52,042 bases of DNA from Acidobacteriota bacterium. Lineage in GTDB: Bacteria; Acidobacteriota; Terriglobia; Acidiferrales; UBA7541. A program made the position numbers and the translations under genes. The notes beneath the pieces were generated by a model. The model worked only from the letters and a program-made list of their open reading frames with translations. It was not told the DNA's origin and made no database searches. The stretch lies in assembly GCA_027307115.1 (NCBI GenBank), contig DAHUXN010000020.1:1-52042 (forward strand), in the 5' to 3' direction. Below are positions 24,421 through 33,679 of the stretch, piece after piece (position 1 is the stretch's first letter; the number at the start of each line of letters is the position of its first letter).

Positions 24421-25961
24421 GGAACAGCAAGAGTGGCGTGCTGGAGGAAGTCGAAGTCGCCGCCGGGGGAGAGATGGATGTTGGTGACGCGGCGGCTGTG
24501 GACGGAGATGTTGTCGTAATACCAGAGGTTGATGTACGGCTCGTCGGTGGCGATGAGCTGCTGAATTTGCGAGAGAATTTCCTTCCGTTTCGCGCGGTCG
24601 GTTGTGACGCGCGCCTCGTCGAGTAAAACGTCCAATTGCGGATTGCGGTAATGGCCGCGATTCGCGCCCGCGGGCGGAAACTTCGCGCTGTTGAAAACAT
24701 AATCGAAAATATCAGGATCGAGATTCGCGCCGAGCCAGCGCAGCGTGTACAGCTGAAAGCTGCCGCGCGTGATGTCGGAATAAAACGTGGCGAATTCGAG
24801 CGAACGCAAATCGAGTTGCACGCCGACGCGATGCCATTGATCTTGCAAAGCGGCGGCGATAAGGCGCGTGGATTCGTCGGTGGAAGTTTTCAGTTCGAGG
24901 TGGAAGCGAATGCCATCTGGGCCGCGAGGGAAACCGGCAGCGTCGAGAAGGGAATTGGCGCGGGCGGGATCGAAATCGTAATGGGCGACGTTCCCGTCAT
25001 AGGCCCAGTGATTCGGAGGCAACAGGCTATCGGCGGGGCGCGCGTAACCTCGCAAAAGATAAGTAATCAGGGATTGGCGATCGGTGGCATAAGCGAGGGC
25101 TTGGCGAACTCGGCGATGCGCGAGGATGGGATCATCAAAATTGAATGAAATGTAAGCGAGCGCCGTGCCGGGAGAACGTGTGACTTCGAGATTTGGATCG
25201 CGAGCGAGCGCCGCGACCGTGTCCGGCGGAAGGGAATTCACTTCGATGTCGCCGGAGCCTTTGCGAAGTTCGAGCGCGCGCACGAGAGCGTCAGGGACAA
25301 TGCGAAAGCGAATGCGCTCAAGTGATGGTGCACCTGCGAAATAATTTGGATTGCGCTCGACGACGATTTGCTCGTCCGTCGTCAAGCTGACAAAACGAAA
25401 TGGGCCGCTCCCGATGGGGTGTTGCGCGAAGTCAGAACCAGCATTTTGCGGGACGACGCCGACGGCCTGTCGCGTAAGATTCAGCGGGAAAGAGGCGTAG
25501 GGCGCGCGCAGATGAAAGATGACTGTGTAGGGATCGGGCGCGGTGATGGAGTCGACGAGCGCATAGGCGCCGCGCTTGGGCGTGCGGATTGCGCCGGAAA
25601 TGATCGAGTCGAATGTGAATTTCACGTCGGCGGAGGTGAGCGGCTGGCCGTTCGAGAATTTCACGTCGTGGCGGAGATGGAAGACGTAGGTTTGCGCGTC
25701 GGGCATTTCCCATTTTTCAGCGAGGTCAGGAGCGAGGTCGAGATGGTCGTCACGCTGGAGGAGACTGTCGAAGAGTAGGAAGTCGAGGTGCTCGGAGAAA
25801 GCGTCGGTGCCGATGCGAGGGTCGAGGTTGGTGGGCATGGATTCGAGGAGGAAATTCAGCGTATTCGAATCAGTGGAGGAGCGGCGCGAGCACCCGGCGA
25901 GGAATCCACAAACAATGAGCACGGCGGAGAAAATCCGTCGTGGGCTAACGCGCATGGGCAT
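24417..25961 (-). CDS. Peptide/nickel-type ABC transporter substrate-binding lipoprotein
   Basis: The 514-residue product has a lipoprotein signal (IFSAVLIVCGFLAGC, lipobox LAGC) and a full SBP_bac_5 domain: LNFLLESMPTNLDPRI, VFHLRHDVKFSNGQPLTSADV, PIGSGPFRF and the hinge region RVRQALAYATDRQSL. It should capture oligopeptides or another small solute outside the membrane. No permease or ATPase genes follow, so it must use a transporter encoded elsewhere. It is the last gene of the mutS-anmK run and overlaps the anmK stop by 17 bp, so it is probably co-transcribed with it. Confidence 0.92.
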   Translation of the reverse strand: MPMRVSPRRIFSAVLIVCGFLAGCSRRSSTDSNTLNFLLESMPTNLDPRIGTDAFSEHLDFLLFDSLLQRDDHLDLAPDLAEKWEMPDAQTYVFHLRHDVKFSNGQPLTSADVKFTFDSIISGAIRTPKRGAYALVDSITAPDPYTVIFHLRAPYASFPLNLTRQAVGVVPQNAGSDFAQHPIGSGPFRFVSLTTDEQIVVERNPNYFAGAPSLERIRFRIVPDALVRALELRKGSGDIEVNSLPPDTVAALARDPNLEVTRSPGTALAYISFNFDDPILAHRRVRQALAYATDRQSLITYLLRGYARPADSLLPPNHWAYDGNVAHYDFDPARANSLLDAAGFPRGPDGIRFHLELKTSTDESTRLIAAALQDQWHRVGVQLDLRSLEFATFYSDITRGSFQLYTLRWLGANLDPDIFDYVFNSAKFPPAGANRGHYRNPQLDVLLDEARVTTDRAKRKEILSQIQQLIATDEPYINLWYYDNISVHSRRVTNIHLSPGGDFDFLQHATLAVP

Positions 25962-27129
25962 AGGAGATTTTTCCCATTACGACAGGATGGCGCGCGCCCG
26001 TCGCGCTCGGCAGATTGTTTGCGCGCTGATGCCAGGCTTCGTAGGCGAGGACGGCGAAGGCGAAGGCTTCCTTGGCGTCGCCGGGGACGCCGAACTCGTC
26101 GGCGGAAATAATTTTCAGCGAGGGCAACAGCGCGGCAAGGTAGGCGACGAGCAACGGATTGCGCGCGCCGCCGCCGGAGATGATGAGGTCGTTCACTTGT
26201 GCACGAGGAAAGATGAAATTCTGGAAGGCGCGAGCGATGGAGACGGATGTGAAGGCTGTCGCCGTGTGAATTAAGTCGGCGGGACGGATGCGGCGGCGTT
26301 TCGCTGCGGTGATCAGACGCTCGACATACGGCGCGCCGAATTCTTCGCGGCCGGCGGTTTTGGGCGGGCGCATGCGGAAAAAGGGATGCGCGAGAAGTTC
26401 ATTCAACAATTCGGGGAGAAGATGGCCGCGGCGAGCGAGTCGCGCGTTGCGGTCATAGTGAAGTCGGCCGCGAGTGAAATGCGCGGCGAGCGCGTCGATG
26501 ATCATGTTGCCGGGACCAGTGTCGAAGGCGAAGACTTTTTTCGGTTGCGCGGAGGCAGGGAGCACGGTGAGGTTGGCGATGCCTCCGATATTGAGCGCGA
26601 CGCGGCCACGGCGCGGATGGCGATAAAGAAGATAGTCGACGAAGGGAACGAGCGGAGCGCCCTGGCCTCCCGCGGCGATGTCCGCGGGACGAAAATCGGC
26701 GATGGTGGTGATGCCAGTGCGCCCGGCAATGATGGCAGGCTCGGCGAGTTGAAGAGTGGAAGAGACGCGCGCGCCGAGGAACGGACTGGGCGCGCCTTGA
26801 TGGTAAAGCGTCTGGCCGTGCGAGCCGATGAGAGAAACGCGTCGCGGCGAAATGCGAAATTTGCGGCAGGCGCGCAATGCGGCGTCGGCGAATAATTCTC
26901 CGAGGCGAAAATTCAGTTGGCTGATCTCGCGCGTGGAGGTTGCGTCACCGTTGGCGAAACGAAGAACAGTTTCGCGAACCGCAGGCGGATACGGAAACGC
27001 GGCGAAATTTTCGAGATGAGCGCGTGGAGCGGAAGGCGAACCGGAAATACAGACAAGAGCGACATCAATGCCGTCAGCGGAAGTGCCGGACATAAGGCCG
27101 AGGACGAGCATGTCGCGGGGAGCTCGCAT
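25945..27129 (-). CDS. anmK: Anhydro-N-acetylmuramic acid kinase
   Basis: AnmK phosphorylates and hydrolyses 1,6-anhydro-MurNAc to MurNAc-6-phosphate during recycling of cell-wall muropeptides. The N-terminal GLMSGTSADGIDVAL is the family signature. SLIGSHGQTLYHQG, TIADFRPADIAAGGQGAPLVPFVD, NIGGIANLTVLP and FDTGPGNMIIDAL follow in the expected order, with ISGGGARNP near the C-terminus. The gene begins at ATG 27129, giving a TGATG junction with the mutS stop; a GTG at 27132 would overlap by four. Its downstream partner in recycling, murQ, is not in this window. Confidence 0.95.
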   Translation of the reverse strand: MRAPRDMLVLGLMSGTSADGIDVALVCISGSPSAPRAHLENFAAFPYPPAVRETVLRFANGDATSTREISQLNFRLGELFADAALRACRKFRISPRRVSLIGSHGQTLYHQGAPSPFLGARVSSTLQLAEPAIIAGRTGITTIADFRPADIAAGGQGAPLVPFVDYLLYRHPRRGRVALNIGGIANLTVLPASAQPKKVFAFDTGPGNMIIDALAAHFTRGRLHYDRNARLARRGHLLPELLNELLAHPFFRMRPPKTAGREEFGAPYVERLITAAKRRRIRPADLIHTATAFTSVSIARAFQNFIFPRAQVNDLIISGGGARNPLLVAYLAALLPSLKIISADEFGVPGDAKEAFAFAVLAYEAWHQRANNLPSATGARHPVVMGKISYAHAR

Positions 27130-29861
27130 CACGAAAGCTGCTTCTTGAGCGCGTCGAGAAGATTCAGCGCTTCGAGAGGTTTCAGATTGTCGAGATCGGC
27201 GCGGCGAAGCGCGTCGAGAACTTCCTGGTCAACAGCAGCGAACATAACTGGCTGAGGAGGAGGCGCGGCGCCGGGGGAAAGCTCCTCGGTGAGTTTGTGC
27301 TCGCTTTTTTCGTGCTCGGCGAGGACTTCGCGAGCGCGTTCGATCACGGGCGCGGGCAGTCCGGCGAGACGCGCGACTTCTATGCCATAACTCTTATCGG
27401 CGGTGCCGGGCTCGACGCGGCGGAGGAAAATGATTTCGTTTCCTGCTTCGCGAACGGAGACGTGGACGTTCTTCACGCCGGGGAGCAAGCGTTCGAGCTC
27501 AGTGAGTTCATGATAATGCGTGGCGAAAAGCGTGCGCGGGCGCGCATTTTCGTGGAGATGTTCGACGACGGCCCAAGCGATGGAGAGGCCATCGAATGTC
27601 GCCGTGCCACGACCGACTTCGTCGAACAGGACAAGGCTGGCGGGAGTTGCCGTGTTGAGGATGGCGGCAACTTCGCTCATCTCGACGAGGAACGTCGAGC
27701 GGCCGCGCGCGAGATTATCGGAAGCGCCGATGCGCGTGAAAATGCGGTCGACGAGCGGGAGACGCGCCTCAGCGGCGGGAACGAAGCAGCCGATCTGCGC
27801 CAAGATGACGATGAGCGCAGCTTGGCGAAGATAAGTGGATTTCCCGCCCATGTTCGGGCCAGTGATGATCAGGATGGGCTGAGTGACGTCATCGAGATAG
27901 AGATCGTTGGGGACGAAGCGCTCGCCGCGCGTTTCGAGAAGCGTTTCGATGACGGGATGGCGTCCGGCGGCGATGAGCAACTCTCCGCGTGCTTTCTGAT
28001 GAGCGGCGTGATTGCCGGAGTCATGGATGGCACAGCCGGGTTCGGATTCTGTAAACGAAGGACGCGAATAATTTCGTTCGGCGGCGAGACGGGCGAAATT
28101 CGCAAGCACGTCGAGCTGCGCGATGACGGAAGAGGTTTGGCGAAGACGAGAAGCCTGTGCGGCGATGGATTCGCGAATTTCGCGATAGAGGCGGCGCTCG
28201 ATTTCGAGAATGCGCTCGTCGGCGTCGAGGACTTTGCGTTCGTAATCTTTCAACTCTGGCGAAGTGAAACGCTCGGCGTTGACGAGCGTTTGCTTGCGTT
28301 CGTAATCGGGCGGCGCGAGATGGAGATTGGCCTTTGAGATTTCGATGTAATAGCCGAAGACGGAATTGAAGCGAATTTTGAGCGAGCCAATAGTTGTGCG
28401 TTTGCGTTCGCGCTCTTCCATTGACGCGATGATTTGCTTCGACGACTTGCTGAGAGTGCGAAGCTCATCGAGTTCAGCGTTGTATCCGGCGCGGATGATG
28501 CCGGGCTCGGTGGGTTGAGCGGGGGGATCGTCGGCGATGGCGCTGGCAATTATTTCGCGAACGTCGGCGAGTTCGTCAAGTTGGGCGTGAAGCGCAGCGA
28601 GGCGCGCGCAAGTGAAGCGCGTCAAGAATCCACGCAGCAAAGGAATTGCAACGAGGGAGCGACGGAGAGCCTGCAAATCGCGCGGCGTGGCTGTGCCGAG
28701 AGTAACGCGGCTAGTGAGGCGTTCGAGGTCGAAAATCTGGTCCAGGTCGCGGCGAATTTCTTCGCGGACGACCGTGGCGGATTTCAGGTCGGCGACGGCA
28801 TCGAGGCGCGCAGAGATTTCTTCGAGGGCAATAGAAGGGCGCAAAATCCAGGAACGCAGCAGGCGCGCGCCCATGCCCGTGGCTGTGCCGTCGAGCGACG
28901 CGAGGAGCGTGGCGGAGTCATCGTCGCCGATGCTGGGCGCGACGAGTTCGAGATTGCGCACCGTGACGTGATCGAGGACGAGCGCGTCCTGCTGCTCGTA
29001 GAAAACAATGCGGTCGAGATGTTCGAGGCCGCGGCCCGCAGGGCGTAGCTGCATGGACGCGGTGCCATTGCCCGAATCAGTGGCCGAGATTGCGGAAGTT
29101 TCGCGCAAGTAGTGGAGCAGGCCTCCAGCGGCGGAAATGGCCTGTGCGTGGCCCGACAGGCCGAAGCCGTCGAGCGTGGCGACGTGGAATTGTTCGGTGA
29201 GGAGGCGCTCGGAATAGGACGATTCGAAGACCCATTCGTCGATCCGCGTTTCGGTGGCGCCAAGGCCGTCGAGTTCAGGAGCGGCGGCGCGCGGGAAAAG
29301 GGTGGTGGGCTGCGGCAAGAGGACTTCGCGCGGGCGGAGGATTTCGAGTTCGTCGCGAAGGCGCGTTTCGGCGGCTGGGCCGGTGAACTCCGTGGCGCGG
29401 AATTCTCCCGTGGAGAAATCGACGAAGGCGAGGCCGACGGCAGCGCTGCGGCTGTTGCTGTTGCGCGCGACGGCGGCGAGGTAATTGTTCTCGCGCGTTT
29501 CGAGGAGCGGCGAGCCGGTGGCGGTGCCGGGAGTGAGAACGCGAATGACTTCGCGGCGGACGAGTTTTTTTGTGCGCGAGGGATCTTCCATCTGCTCGCA
29601 GATGGCGACTTTGTGGCCTGCGCGAATCAAGCGCGCGATATAGTTTTCGGCAGCGTGATACGGGACGCCGCACATGGGGACGGCTTGGCCCTTCTCGCGA
29701 TTGCGCGACGTGAGAGTGATTTGGAGTTCGCGCGACGCAGTGACGGCGTCGTCGAAGAAAAGTTCGTAGAAATCGCCGAGACGGAAAAGGAGCAGAGCGT
29801 AGGGATGTTGGCGCTTGATGGCGTGATACTGCTGCATCAGCGGGGTGGTTGGTTCGGTCAT
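27129..29861 (-). CDS. mutS: DNA mismatch repair protein MutS
   Basis: MutS binds mismatches and starts repair with MutL. From the ATG at 29861 ([20 protein letters not shown]) the protein has about 910 residues, slightly long for the 850-870 norm. Present are the mismatch-reading segment [16 protein letters not shown] (phenylalanine of F-x-E conserved as FYE), the Walker [17 protein letters not shown], Walker [21 protein letters not shown] and [12 protein letters not shown]. The open frame continues upstream to 30065, but that stretch overlaps the divergent CYTH gene and is not MutS-like. mutL is not nearby. Confidence 0.96.
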   Translation of the reverse strand: MTEPTTPLMQQYHAIKRQHPYALLLFRLGDFYELFFDDAVTASRELQITLTSRNREKGQAVPMCGVPYHAAENYIARLIRAGHKVAICEQMEDPSRTKKLVRREVIRVLTPGTATGSPLLETRENNYLAAVARNSNSRSAAVGLAFVDFSTGEFRATEFTGPAAETRLRDELEILRPREVLLPQPTTLFPRAAAPELDGLGATETRIDEWVFESSYSERLLTEQFHVATLDGFGLSGHAQAISAAGGLLHYLRETSAISATDSGNGTASMQLRPAGRGLEHLDRIVFYEQQDALVLDHVTVRNLELVAPSIGDDDSATLLASLDGTATGMGARLLRSWILRPSIALEEISARLDAVADLKSATVVREEIRRDLDQIFDLERLTSRVTLGTATPRDLQALRRSLVAIPLLRGFLTRFTCARLAALHAQLDELADVREIIASAIADDPPAQPTEPGIIRAGYNAELDELRTLSKSSKQIIASMEERERKRTTIGSLKIRFNSVFGYYIEISKANLHLAPPDYERKQTLVNAERFTSPELKDYERKVLDADERILEIERRLYREIRESIAAQASRLRQTSSVIAQLDVLANFARLAAERNYSRPSFTESEPGCAIHDSGNHAAHQKARGELLIAAGRHPVIETLLETRGERFVPNDLYLDDVTQPILIITGPNMGGKSTYLRQAALIVILAQIGCFVPAAEARLPLVDRIFTRIGASDNLARGRSTFLVEMSEVAAILNTATPASLVLFDEVGRGTATFDGLSIAWAVVEHLHENARPRTLFATHYHELTELERLLPGVKNVHVSVREAGNEIIFLRRVEPGTADKSYGIEVARLAGLPAPVIERAREVLAEHEKSEHKLTEELSPGAAPPPQPVMFAAVDQEVLDALRRADLDNLKPLEALNLLDALKKQLS

Positions 29862-30064
29862 GCGCGAGCCATTTTTCGGGCCATTTTGTGGATCAGGTTT
29901 CGGAACATTTTTCGGTTCATTCGCGGCTGGAAACGAAATGATTATCGCGGGTGACAAGCGGTTTGGCAACTGGAGGGAAGGATGTAGCAGGCCAGGTTTC
30001 GGAGAGCGGGCAAGGGAGTCAATCCTGTGGAGATGAAACACAGCCCGAGTATACTGTCGTGCCA

Positions 30065-30703
30065 ATGACGACGAAGCGGGAAGTGGAAATAAAGCTGAGG
30101 GTGGGGGATTTGGCGTTGCTGCTCGGGCGGCTGCGGGAGCTTGGGGCGACGTGCGCCGGTTCGGTACATGAGGAAAATACGCTGTACGACACCAGCACGC
30201 GGGACTTTCAGCGGATGCAAGCGATTTTGCGGATCCGTCGAGAGAGGGCGGCGCGGCTGCCGGGGCAAGCGCGAAGGAGGGGGAAGAGTGCCAATGGGGC
30301 TGGCGGGCTGATTACGTATAAAGAGATGGTGAGCGGGAAGCGCGGGACGGGCGGCGGGAAATACAAAGTGCGGGAGGAGATTGAGTACCGGGTGAAGAAT
30401 GCGGCGAGGATCGAGAGGCTGTTTGCGCGGCTGGGGCTGCGGCGGGGGTTTCGATATGAGAAGTACCGGACGCGATACCGGCTCGAGAGCTTCCCGGAAC
30501 TGGATTTGGACCTGGACGAGACGCCGATCGGGACGTTTTTGGAGCTCGAAGGCTCGCGCCGGGCGATTGATGGCGCGGCGCGGGCGCTTGGATACACGGA
30601 AAAGGACTACATTGCGGTTTCGTATTTGGAGTTGTATTTGGCGGAGTGCGAGCGGCAGGGCAAGAAACCGGGGAACATGGTGTTTAAAAGTAAAAATAAT
30701 TGA
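30065..30703 (+). CDS. CYTH-domain protein (class IV adenylate cyclase/thiamine triphosphatase-like)
   Basis: The 212-residue protein is one CYTH domain. The defining N-terminal ExExK motif is EVEIKLRV. Other tunnel residues are in [43 protein letters not shown] and FLELEGSR. These tunnel enzymes bind triphosphates with Mg2+ or Mn2+. Known activities are cAMP synthesis and hydrolysis of thiamine triphosphate or inorganic triphosphate, and which applies here cannot be told. The ATG at 30065 places the motif at the usual residue 6. It is divergent from mutS, and the metal-transport leader starts just downstream. Confidence 0.88.
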   Translation: MTTKREVEIKLRVGDLALLLGRLRELGATCAGSVHEENTLYDTSTRDFQRMQAILRIRRERAARLPGQARRRGKSANGAGGLITYKEMVSGKRGTGGGKYKVREEIEYRVKNAARIERLFARLGLRRGFRYEKYRTRYRLESFPELDLDLDETPIGTFLELEGSRRAIDGAARALGYTEKDYIAVSYLELYLAECERQGKKPGNMVFKSKNN

Positions 30704-30722
30704 GGGTTGGAGCAGTCTTCGC

Positions 30723-30751
30723 TTGACAAAGTTTGCAACTGAATTTAACAA
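30723..30751 (+). promoter_or_regulatory. Candidate sigma70-type promoter for the metal-transport leader
   Basis: TTGACA at 30723-30728 matches the -35 consensus perfectly. With a 17-bp spacer the -10 position is TAACAA (30746-30751), a fair but not perfect match. Transcription would begin near 30758. The site lies 20 bp after the CYTH stop. Confidence 0.5.
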
Positions 30752-30757
30752 GGAATC

Positions 30758-30990
30758 GAGATGAAGCGCACCGAGTTGGAGCGTTCGTCCAATCAGGATC
30801 CGGGGAGTCGATGCCTGCCTGAGCCAAGAAGGAAGGCTTGGGTGGGGGTCGCCAAGCGCGGCGTGTCCGGCGGATGGCCAGTGGCGCGGCTTGAGGCCAA
30901 GGAGGCGGAAGCCGACCAGGGGTAATTTCCGCGGGAAGCCGAAATTTCCGCCCGTGGTCGGAAGCAAGTCCGGCCGCGGGTATTTTTTTG
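30758..30990 (+). ncRNA. Structured 5' leader, putative metal-responsive attenuator (unnamed)
   Basis: This GC-rich leader of about 230 nt has no gene and several local inverted repeats: TTGGA/TCCAA (30775-30791), CCAAG/CTTGG (30824-30841), CGCC/GGCG (30850-30863), TGGCC/GGCCA (30875-30899) and GGC-GGAA-GCC (30904-30913). It ends in an intrinsic terminator 28 nt before the first start codon. CCGCGGG at 30929-30935 can pair with CCCGTGG at 30951-30957, the 5' arm of the terminator, so the two structures exclude each other. I could not match it by eye to yybP-ykoY, M-box, NiCo, cobalamin or c-di-GMP consensus. It precedes genes for a metal-sensor domain protein and an Nramp-type carrier, so metal sensing is an inference from context. 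Confidence 0.5.
30951..30989 (+). terminator. Intrinsic terminator/attenuator upstream of the MgtE_N-CBS gene
   Basis: CCCGTGGTCGG (30951-30961) and CCGGCCGCGGG (30970-30980) form an 11-bp stem with two G-U pairs and an 8-nt loop, followed by TA and seven Ts (30983-30989). Only 28 nt separate the T-run from the ATG at 31018, too little for a separate promoter, so downstream expression requires read-through. Confidence 0.72.
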
Positions 30991-31017
30991 CCTGCGCGGC
31001 TGAAGAGGGAGTGAGCC

Positions 31018-32262
31018 ATGCTGCACGCAACTGAACTATTGGGGTCGGAAGCATATGACGCGCAGGGGAACTTCGTGGGGCGGGTGAAGGAGTTCTACCT
31101 CGAACCGGCGGAGCAGGGGAACCGCGTGAGCCGTGTGCTGCTGACGCGCGGGAAGTATCAGCCATTATTGGCGCGCCACGACCAGATTGGGTTCGTGGCG
31201 CCCGGGACGATGCGATTGACCGTGGGCGAAAAGGACCTGGAACATTACCGCCCAAACGAATCATGGCTGGCCGTGAGGAAAGACTTGCTCGACCAGCAAA
31301 TCATCGACACGCACGGAAGGAAGGTGGTGCGCGTCAATGATGTGGACATGGTGGAGCAACGAATGAACGGGAACGTGGAACTGCGGGTCACGCGAGTGGA
31401 TGTGGGCCTGCCGGGGGCCGTGGGGAGGTTGCTGCAAGGCGTGGCTTCGCCGGCGTTGATCCGGCGAATTCAGGAGAAGCTGCCGCCGCGGATGATCCCG
31501 TGGGAGTTCGTCAATTTAATCGAGCCGGACCCGTTGCGGCGGGTGAAGCTGCGGCTGACGAGCTCGAAGCTGGCGCACATGCATCCGGCGGATTTGGCGG
31601 AATTGATGGAAGAGCTGTCGCCGGACGAGAGAAGCTCGGTGATTGCGACGCTGGACGAAACGGCGGCCGCGGAAGTGATTGCGGAATTGGATAAGCGGCT
31701 GAAGACGCAGTTGGTGGAGACGCTGGAACCCGGCAGGGCGGCGGATATTCTGGAGGAAATGCCTCCGGACGATGCGGCTGATTTGCTGGCGGACTTGCCG
31801 CCGGAGAGATCCCGCGAATTGCTGCAGGAAATGCCGAAGCGCGAGGCCGAGGAAGTCAAGGGCCTGCTGCAATTCGAGGGGCACACGGCGGGCGGAATGA
31901 TGACGACCGAAGTGGTGCAGGTGGGCGAAGACGCGACGCGCGGCGAAGTGGTCGATTACATACGATTCCACGACGTGCCGCTCGATCAGCTCGACACGGT
32001 GATCTTGATCAACACCCACGCCGTTTTCGTGGGAACCGTTTCGGTGACAAGGCTGATGCTTGCGGAAAAGGATCAACGCATGGCCGCGCTGGTGAACGAC
32101 CCGCTGGTGTCAGTGGCGCCGGAAACGGATGAAAAAGAAGTGTTCGAGCTCTTCGACAAGTACAATCTGCGAAGTTTGACCGTGGTGAATACGGAGCTGC
32201 AGCCGATTGGAGCGATTACGGTGGACGACATCGTGAGCCGCATGCACGCGAAGCTGAAATAA
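31018..32262 (+). CDS. Soluble PRC-barrel / MgtE_N / CBS-domain protein
   Basis: The 414-residue protein has a PRC-barrel-like segment (LLGSEAYDAQGNFVGRVKEF, about 5-75) and possibly a second one (IDTHGRKVVRVNDVDM). An MgtE N-domain superhelix follows (about 180-275), with HPADLAELMEELSPDERSSV, GRAADILEEMPPDDAADLL and LPPERSRELLQEMP repeats. A CBS pair (about 280-412) includes HTAGGMMTTEVVQVG and QPIGAITVDDIVSRM. In MgtE channels these modules sense cytoplasmic Mg2+ and gate the pore. Here the transmembrane domain is absent. The gene lies 7 bp before an Nramp-type transporter, so it is probably its regulator. AAGAGGGAGTGAGCC provides the ribosome-binding site. Confidence 0.9.
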   Translation: MLHATELLGSEAYDAQGNFVGRVKEFYLEPAEQGNRVSRVLLTRGKYQPLLARHDQIGFVAPGTMRLTVGEKDLEHYRPNESWLAVRKDLLDQQIIDTHGRKVVRVNDVDMVEQRMNGNVELRVTRVDVGLPGAVGRLLQGVASPALIRRIQEKLPPRMIPWEFVNLIEPDPLRRVKLRLTSSKLAHMHPADLAELMEELSPDERSSVIATLDETAAAEVIAELDKRLKTQLVETLEPGRAADILEEMPPDDAADLLADLPPERSRELLQEMPKREAEEVKGLLQFEGHTAGGMMTTEVVQVGEDATRGEVVDYIRFHDVPLDQLDTVILINTHAVFVGTVSVTRLMLAEKDQRMAALVNDPLVSVAPETDEKEVFELFDKYNLRSLTVVNTELQPIGAITVDDIVSRMHAKLK

Positions 32263-32269
32263 ATAAGTA

Positions 32270-33592
32270 ATGAACTGGACAGCCATCAGCGGGCGAATGG
32301 AAGCCTGGCGCAGCCGGGGCGCACACGTGCGCCGTCAGGGGCGGCATTGGCAGAAGAGGCTGGCGCTGTTTCTGGCGGTGGTCGGGCCGGGGCTGATTAC
32401 CTCGAACGTTGATAATGATGCGGGCGGAATCGCGACGTATTCGGTGGTGGGCGCGCAGTTCGGTTACGCGATGCTGTGGTCGCTGATTCCGATCGCGATT
32501 GCGCTGTACGTCAGCGAGGAGATTTGCGCGCGGATGGGCGTGGTGACGGGGAAGGGGCTTTCGGATCTGATCCGGGAGGAGTTTGGATTTCGTTCGACGT
32601 TTTTCGTGATGGTGGCGGGACTGGCCGTGGACTTGGCGAACACGGTGGCGGAATTCGCGGGCGTGGCCGCGGCGATGCAGATTTTTGGCGTGAGCAAGTA
32701 CATTGCCGTGCCGGTTGCGGCGATTCTGGTGTGGGTGATGGTGATCCGCGGGACTTACCGGCAGGTGGAGAAGATATTCCTGGTGGCGTGCGTGTTTTAT
32801 GTGTCGTACGTGGCGTCGGCATTCTTGGCGAAGCCTGATTGGCTGCTGGCAGGGCGCTCGCTGGTGATTCCCGATATCCACGCGAACGGCGCGTACCTGC
32901 TGATGTTGACGGGACTGATTGGGACGAGCATCGCGCCGTGGCAATTCTTTTATTTGCAGGCGGGATACGTGGAGAAGCGCGTGGGTCCGCGGCAATACAA
33001 GCAGGCGCGCCTGGATGTGCTGGTGGGAAGCATCAGCTGCATGGCCATCGTATTTTTCATTATTGTCTGCACGGCGGCGACGCTGCACGCGTCGGGGCAC
33101 ACGAATATCACCGATGCGGCGGATGCGGCCAAGGCGCTGGTTCCCCTGGCGGGGAAATTCGCGGCGTACTTGTTTGCATTTGGATTGCTGAACGCGTCGC
33201 TGTTCGCGGCCTCAATTCTGCCGCTGTCGACGGCGCATGTGATTTGCGAAGGACTGGGATTTGAAGCAGGAATCGATCACAAATTCCGCGACGCGCGGAT
33301 TTTTTATGGCTTGTACACGGCGCTGATCGTGGCTGGAGCGGGAATCATTCTGTTGCCGAGGGCGCCGCTGCTGAAGATATTGATATTGTCGCAGGTGGGC
33401 AACGGAATATGGCTTCCAATCGTGCTGATTTTCATGTTGCTGCTGGTGAACCGCCGCAGCTTAATGGGTGATCATGTGAACGGGCGAGTGTTGAACGTGA
33501 TCGCGTGGTCGATCAGCATTGCCATGATTGTGCTGACGGCGGTGCTGGCGTACGTTTCGATTTTCAAGCCGAGCGTCGCGGGGCTGGGTTGA
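32270..33592 (+). CDS. Nramp-related divalent metal transporter (NRMT-like)
   Basis: The 440-residue protein has about 11 transmembrane helices and the SLC11/Nramp core. Helix 1 reads VVGPGLITSNVDNDAGGIAT, so the canonical DPGN metal motif is replaced by DNDAGG (residues 48-53). In helix 6 the canonical A-x-x-M-P-H-N becomes TSIAPWQ, with Ala at the position of the metal-binding Met (residue 223). Loss of the Met is known for the Nramp-related Mg2+ transporters, which fits a role with the MgtE-like sensor protein encoded 7 bp upstream. Mn2+ transport cannot be excluded. The N-terminus has a basic cytoplasmic stretch of about 30 residues. Confidence 0.9.
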   Translation: MNWTAISGRMEAWRSRGAHVRRQGRHWQKRLALFLAVVGPGLITSNVDNDAGGIATYSVVGAQFGYAMLWSLIPIAIALYVSEEICARMGVVTGKGLSDLIREEFGFRSTFFVMVAGLAVDLANTVAEFAGVAAAMQIFGVSKYIAVPVAAILVWVMVIRGTYRQVEKIFLVACVFYVSYVASAFLAKPDWLLAGRSLVIPDIHANGAYLLMLTGLIGTSIAPWQFFYLQAGYVEKRVGPRQYKQARLDVLVGSISCMAIVFFIIVCTAATLHASGHTNITDAADAAKALVPLAGKFAAYLFAFGLLNASLFAASILPLSTAHVICEGLGFEAGIDHKFRDARIFYGLYTALIVAGAGIILLPRAPLLKILILSQVGNGIWLPIVLIFMLLLVNRRSLMGDHVNGRVLNVIAWSISIAMIVLTAVLAYVSIFKPSVAGLG

Positions 33593-33679
33593 TTATGACG
33601 CGGCAACGAGGTGCCGTGCGCGGTTGCCTCGACCCGTAATGCTGTGCTACGTTTTCAACCGTATTCTCCCGAGTAAAAT

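Noticed and set aside
29862-30065. N-terminal extension of MutS by 68 residues
   Set aside because: The sequence is not MutS-like and overlaps the region before the divergent CYTH gene; the [12 protein letters not shown] start matches the family.
30758-30990. yybP-ykoY manganese riboswitch or M-box
   Set aside because: A GGGGAGT segment is present, but the paired CAAGACC-type 3' element and the conserved loops are not; M-box core sequences are also absent. Without a covariance-model search I do not assign a class.
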